Below are positions 62,656-64,000 of a stretch of DNA of 64,000 bases, one piece after another (positions within the stretch are counted from its first letter, which is position 1; each line of letters starts with the position of its first letter). The stretch lies in NCBI GenBank assembly GCA_024704175.1, contig CP085629.1, positions 8,297,501 to 8,361,500 of the forward strand, written 5' to 3'. The notes beneath the pieces were generated by a model. It was given only the letters and a program-made list of their open reading frames with translations. It searched no databases and had not been told where the DNA came from. Source of the stretch: Paenibacillus sp. P25. Its GTDB lineage: Bacteria; Bacillota; Bacilli; Paenibacillales; NBRC-103111. The position numbers and the translations under genes are program-made.

Positions 62656-63354
62656 TTAAGGCAGGTCGATAAGCATAAAGGTCGAGTCTGCCTCCGACCG
62701 GATGGACAGCCGCGGCGTCCCTTCGATCCGGGCCGCATCCCGGCGCGCCAGCTTGGCATCTCCGTTCAGCGTAAGTTCGCCCTCAATGGTAAAAACGTAG
62801 ATGCGACGTCCTTCCGGCTGCACAAATTCAAGGCTCTGACCTGCTCCCAGCTCGGACAAGTAAATCGTCATATCCTGGTGGATATGAGCGATATGCTCGC
62901 CGGATTGATTGGAAACGATCGGCAGAAGCGCGCCGGCCATCCGGGACGGATCGTATTTCGTCGTTTCGTAGGATGGCGTCAGACCGGGCCGGTCAGGGGC
63001 AAACCAGATTTGCAGCAGGTGAACGTCCTCATCGCCCGGATTTACTTCCGAATGGATGATCCCGGTTCCCGCCGACATGCGCTGCACCTCGCCGAAGGTC
63101 GTGACCGCCGAATGACCGGTGCTGTCCTCGTGCTTCAGCTGACCTTTCAGGACGACGGACACGATCTCCATCTCCCGGTGCGGATGGGCGCCGAAGCCGC
63201 GATGCGGAGCGATAATATCGTCGTTGAAGACGCGCAGGGGGCCAAAGCGGGTATTCTCCGGATCGTAATAATCGCCGAACGAGAAGCTGAAGTTGCTTTT
63301 CAGCCAGCCGTGATCCGCCGAGTAGCGCGAAGCGGCAGGGTAAATACGTATCAT
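62656..63354 (-). CDS. Pirin-family protein (cupin), likely quercetinase-like
   Basis: ATG 63354 follows AAAGGAGCTG. 232 residues, two cupin domains: FGDYYDPENTRFGPLRVFND, then FGAHPHREMEIVSVVLKGQL with the metal-ligand His residues (H-P-H-x-x-x-E pattern), and RMSAGTGIIHSEVNPGDEDV with the last His ligand. The C-terminal half (MTIYLSELGAGQSLEFVQPE) is a cupin without visible ligands. Some bacterial pirins have quercetin dioxygenase activity; the LmrA/QdoR-like repressor 34 kb away in the window controls quercetin genes in Bacillus, but no operator is visible here. Confidence 0.92.
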   Translation of the reverse strand: MIRIYPAASRYSADHGWLKSNFSFSFGDYYDPENTRFGPLRVFNDDIIAPHRGFGAHPHREMEIVSVVLKGQLKHEDSTGHSAVTTFGEVQRMSAGTGIIHSEVNPGDEDVHLLQIWFAPDRPGLTPSYETTKYDPSRMAGALLPIVSNQSGEHIAHIHQDMTIYLSELGAGQSLEFVQPEGRRIYVFTIEGELTLNGDAKLARRDAARIEGTPRLSIRSEADSTFMLIDLP

Positions 63355-63514
63355 ACGGGAAACAGCTCCTTTCGGTAATTGAACATAACTAACTTTAGTA
63401 TAGAATATGAAAATAGATAAGTAAAGCGCAGGACCGGGCCAAGCGGTTGGAGAAGCTGCCATTTTGTGCTAAGATGACGGTAAAAACAAATTTTGCACCT
63501 GAAAGGGAGCGGCC

Positions 63515-63784
63515 ATGAATATTCAAGTGATCGACGCGGCAATGGACTACAGCGAAGAAGACGGTTACGTCGGCAGGGTGGAGTTTTCCGTTCAAGGCCA
63601 GCCTGCGGCCTATGAGATTACACTGCAAAGCAAGAAGGCGCGGGATTGGAGCTACAGCCTTCATTTCGCCAAAGAATCGGGCGCGGAGGAAGATATCCTT
63701 CTGCTGGAGGAACGGCTGGAAGAAGACGACGAGCTGTTCGATCAGCTGGTTGAGGCGGCGATGAGCCGGTCGCCCAAAGGCTGA
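63515..63784 (+). CDS. Small conserved hypothetical protein
   Basis: ATG 63515 lies after GAAAGGGAGCGGCC. The 89-residue, strongly acidic protein begins MNIQVIDAAMDYSEEDGYVG; the second half is a helix with runs of Asp and Glu (SGAEEDILLLEERLEEDDEL). A beta-rich first half (VEFSVQGQPAAYEITLQSKK) and an acidic helical end are seen. No named family. A terminator-like hairpin follows at about 63803. Confidence 0.72.
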   Translation: MNIQVIDAAMDYSEEDGYVGRVEFSVQGQPAAYEITLQSKKARDWSYSLHFAKESGAEEDILLLEERLEEDDELFDQLVEAAMSRSPKG

Positions 63785-63802
63785 ACCCATCCGGCATGGC
63801 AA

Positions 63803-63836
63803 AGTCCGCTTGACATGAGCAGGCGGGCTTTTTCAT
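63803..63836 (+). terminator. Terminator after the small acidic protein gene
   Basis: AGTCCGC pairs with GCGGGCT (with a G-T pair) around a 12-13 base loop, followed by TTTTTCATTTTTT. Confidence 0.75.
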
Positions 63837-63950
63837 TTTTTTATGCGAAAATGTACACGGCTTCTGTAAATCCATCGCCATACCCGTCCATACGGAGCAG
63901 CATATCGATTCATATGCTTCAGTATATCATTCGGAAAGTGGTGATAGATT

Positions 63951-64000
63951 TTGCCTAGACTTTCAACAGGGGCCATTGAAAACCGCGGAAGAGAAATCAA
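63951..64000 (+). CDS. Possible 5' end of a gene at the window edge
   Basis: TTG 63951 opens a frame (LPRLSTGAIENRGREIK) to the window end, with AAAGTGGTGAT about five bases before it. Only 16 full codons are visible, so neither the gene nor its family can be confirmed. Confidence 0.3.
   Translation, partial: MPRLSTGAIENRGREI

Noticed and set aside
1..64000. CRISPR arrays, tRNA/rRNA genes, insertion sequences, prophage genes
   Set aside because: No regularly spaced repeats, no cloverleaf sequences, no transposase, integrase or phage structural gene was seen on either strand.

Overview
The window looks like a chromosomal segment of a Gram-positive, endospore-forming member of the Paenibacillaceae (Paenibacillus or a close relative). 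The signs are strong AGGAGG-type ribosome binding sites, frequent GTG/TTG starts, sporulation-linked genes (prkA, ytaF), SinR and AbrB homologues, a YesM/YesN two-component pair, a Gram-positive RND pump, and glycine/histidine-rich and DUF2334 proteins. No tRNA, rRNA, CRISPR array, insertion sequence or prophage was seen. Composition is mostly GC-rich, but roughly the first 6 kb is clearly more AT-rich.

Layout. 1-10.8 kb: exopolysaccharide cluster (flippase end, six GT4-type glycosyltransferases, hexapeptide acetyltransferase, membrane acyltransferase, ManC), followed by a VanZ-family gene. 11.4-13.4 kb: a regulatory island with an XRE repressor, a SinR homologue and small SinI-like ORFs around a 600-bp intergenic region rich in operators. 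13.4-18 kb: housekeeping genes (thpR, serC, ytaF, an orphan response regulator, trmL, an AbrB-type regulator). 18-26.4 kb: a carbohydrate module made of YesM kinase, YesN regulator, coiled-coil membrane protein and phosphodiester glycosidase, divergent from an ABC importer. 26.4-33.5 kb: MFS transporter, LmrA-like TetR with an SDR, a CPDC flavoprotein, a polysaccharide deacetylase, a DUF2161 nuclease-like protein and glycerol-1-phosphate dehydrogenase. 33.5-43.3 kb: prkA, an OmpR/histidine kinase pair, a LuxR-type ATPase regulator divergent from ilvB-ilvN, and a second SDR. 43.7-50.1 kb: RND efflux operon with adaptor and a secreted third protein. 50.3-64 kb: collagen-like coat-type protein, LytTR-PAS kinase, methyltransferase, DUF2334/FG-GAP protein, DUF523, MATE transporter, DISM kinase with its regulator, YhfC protease with its regulator, pirin, and small conserved proteins.

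How genes work together. The first block should assemble and export a surface polysaccharide. The SinR/SinI-like/AbrB genes next to it are the kind of regulators that control matrix and sporulation decisions in bacilli, and their intergenic DNA carries Spo0A-box-like sequences and a repeated ATAC-N5-GTAT operator placed inside promoters. The YesMN block looks like a sense, import and trim unit for a phosphodiester-containing glycan. The TetR/SDR pair has two matching LmrA/QdoR-type operators.

Caution: about 40 genes or gene segments are broken by one- or two-base frame changes, several at G/C runs, while long stretches (for example 43.8-52.3 kb) are clean. I treat most as base-calling errors and give each such gene as one span; positions of the breaks are approximate. 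One case, the in-frame join of two glycosyltransferases at 8220, could be real or an artefact.
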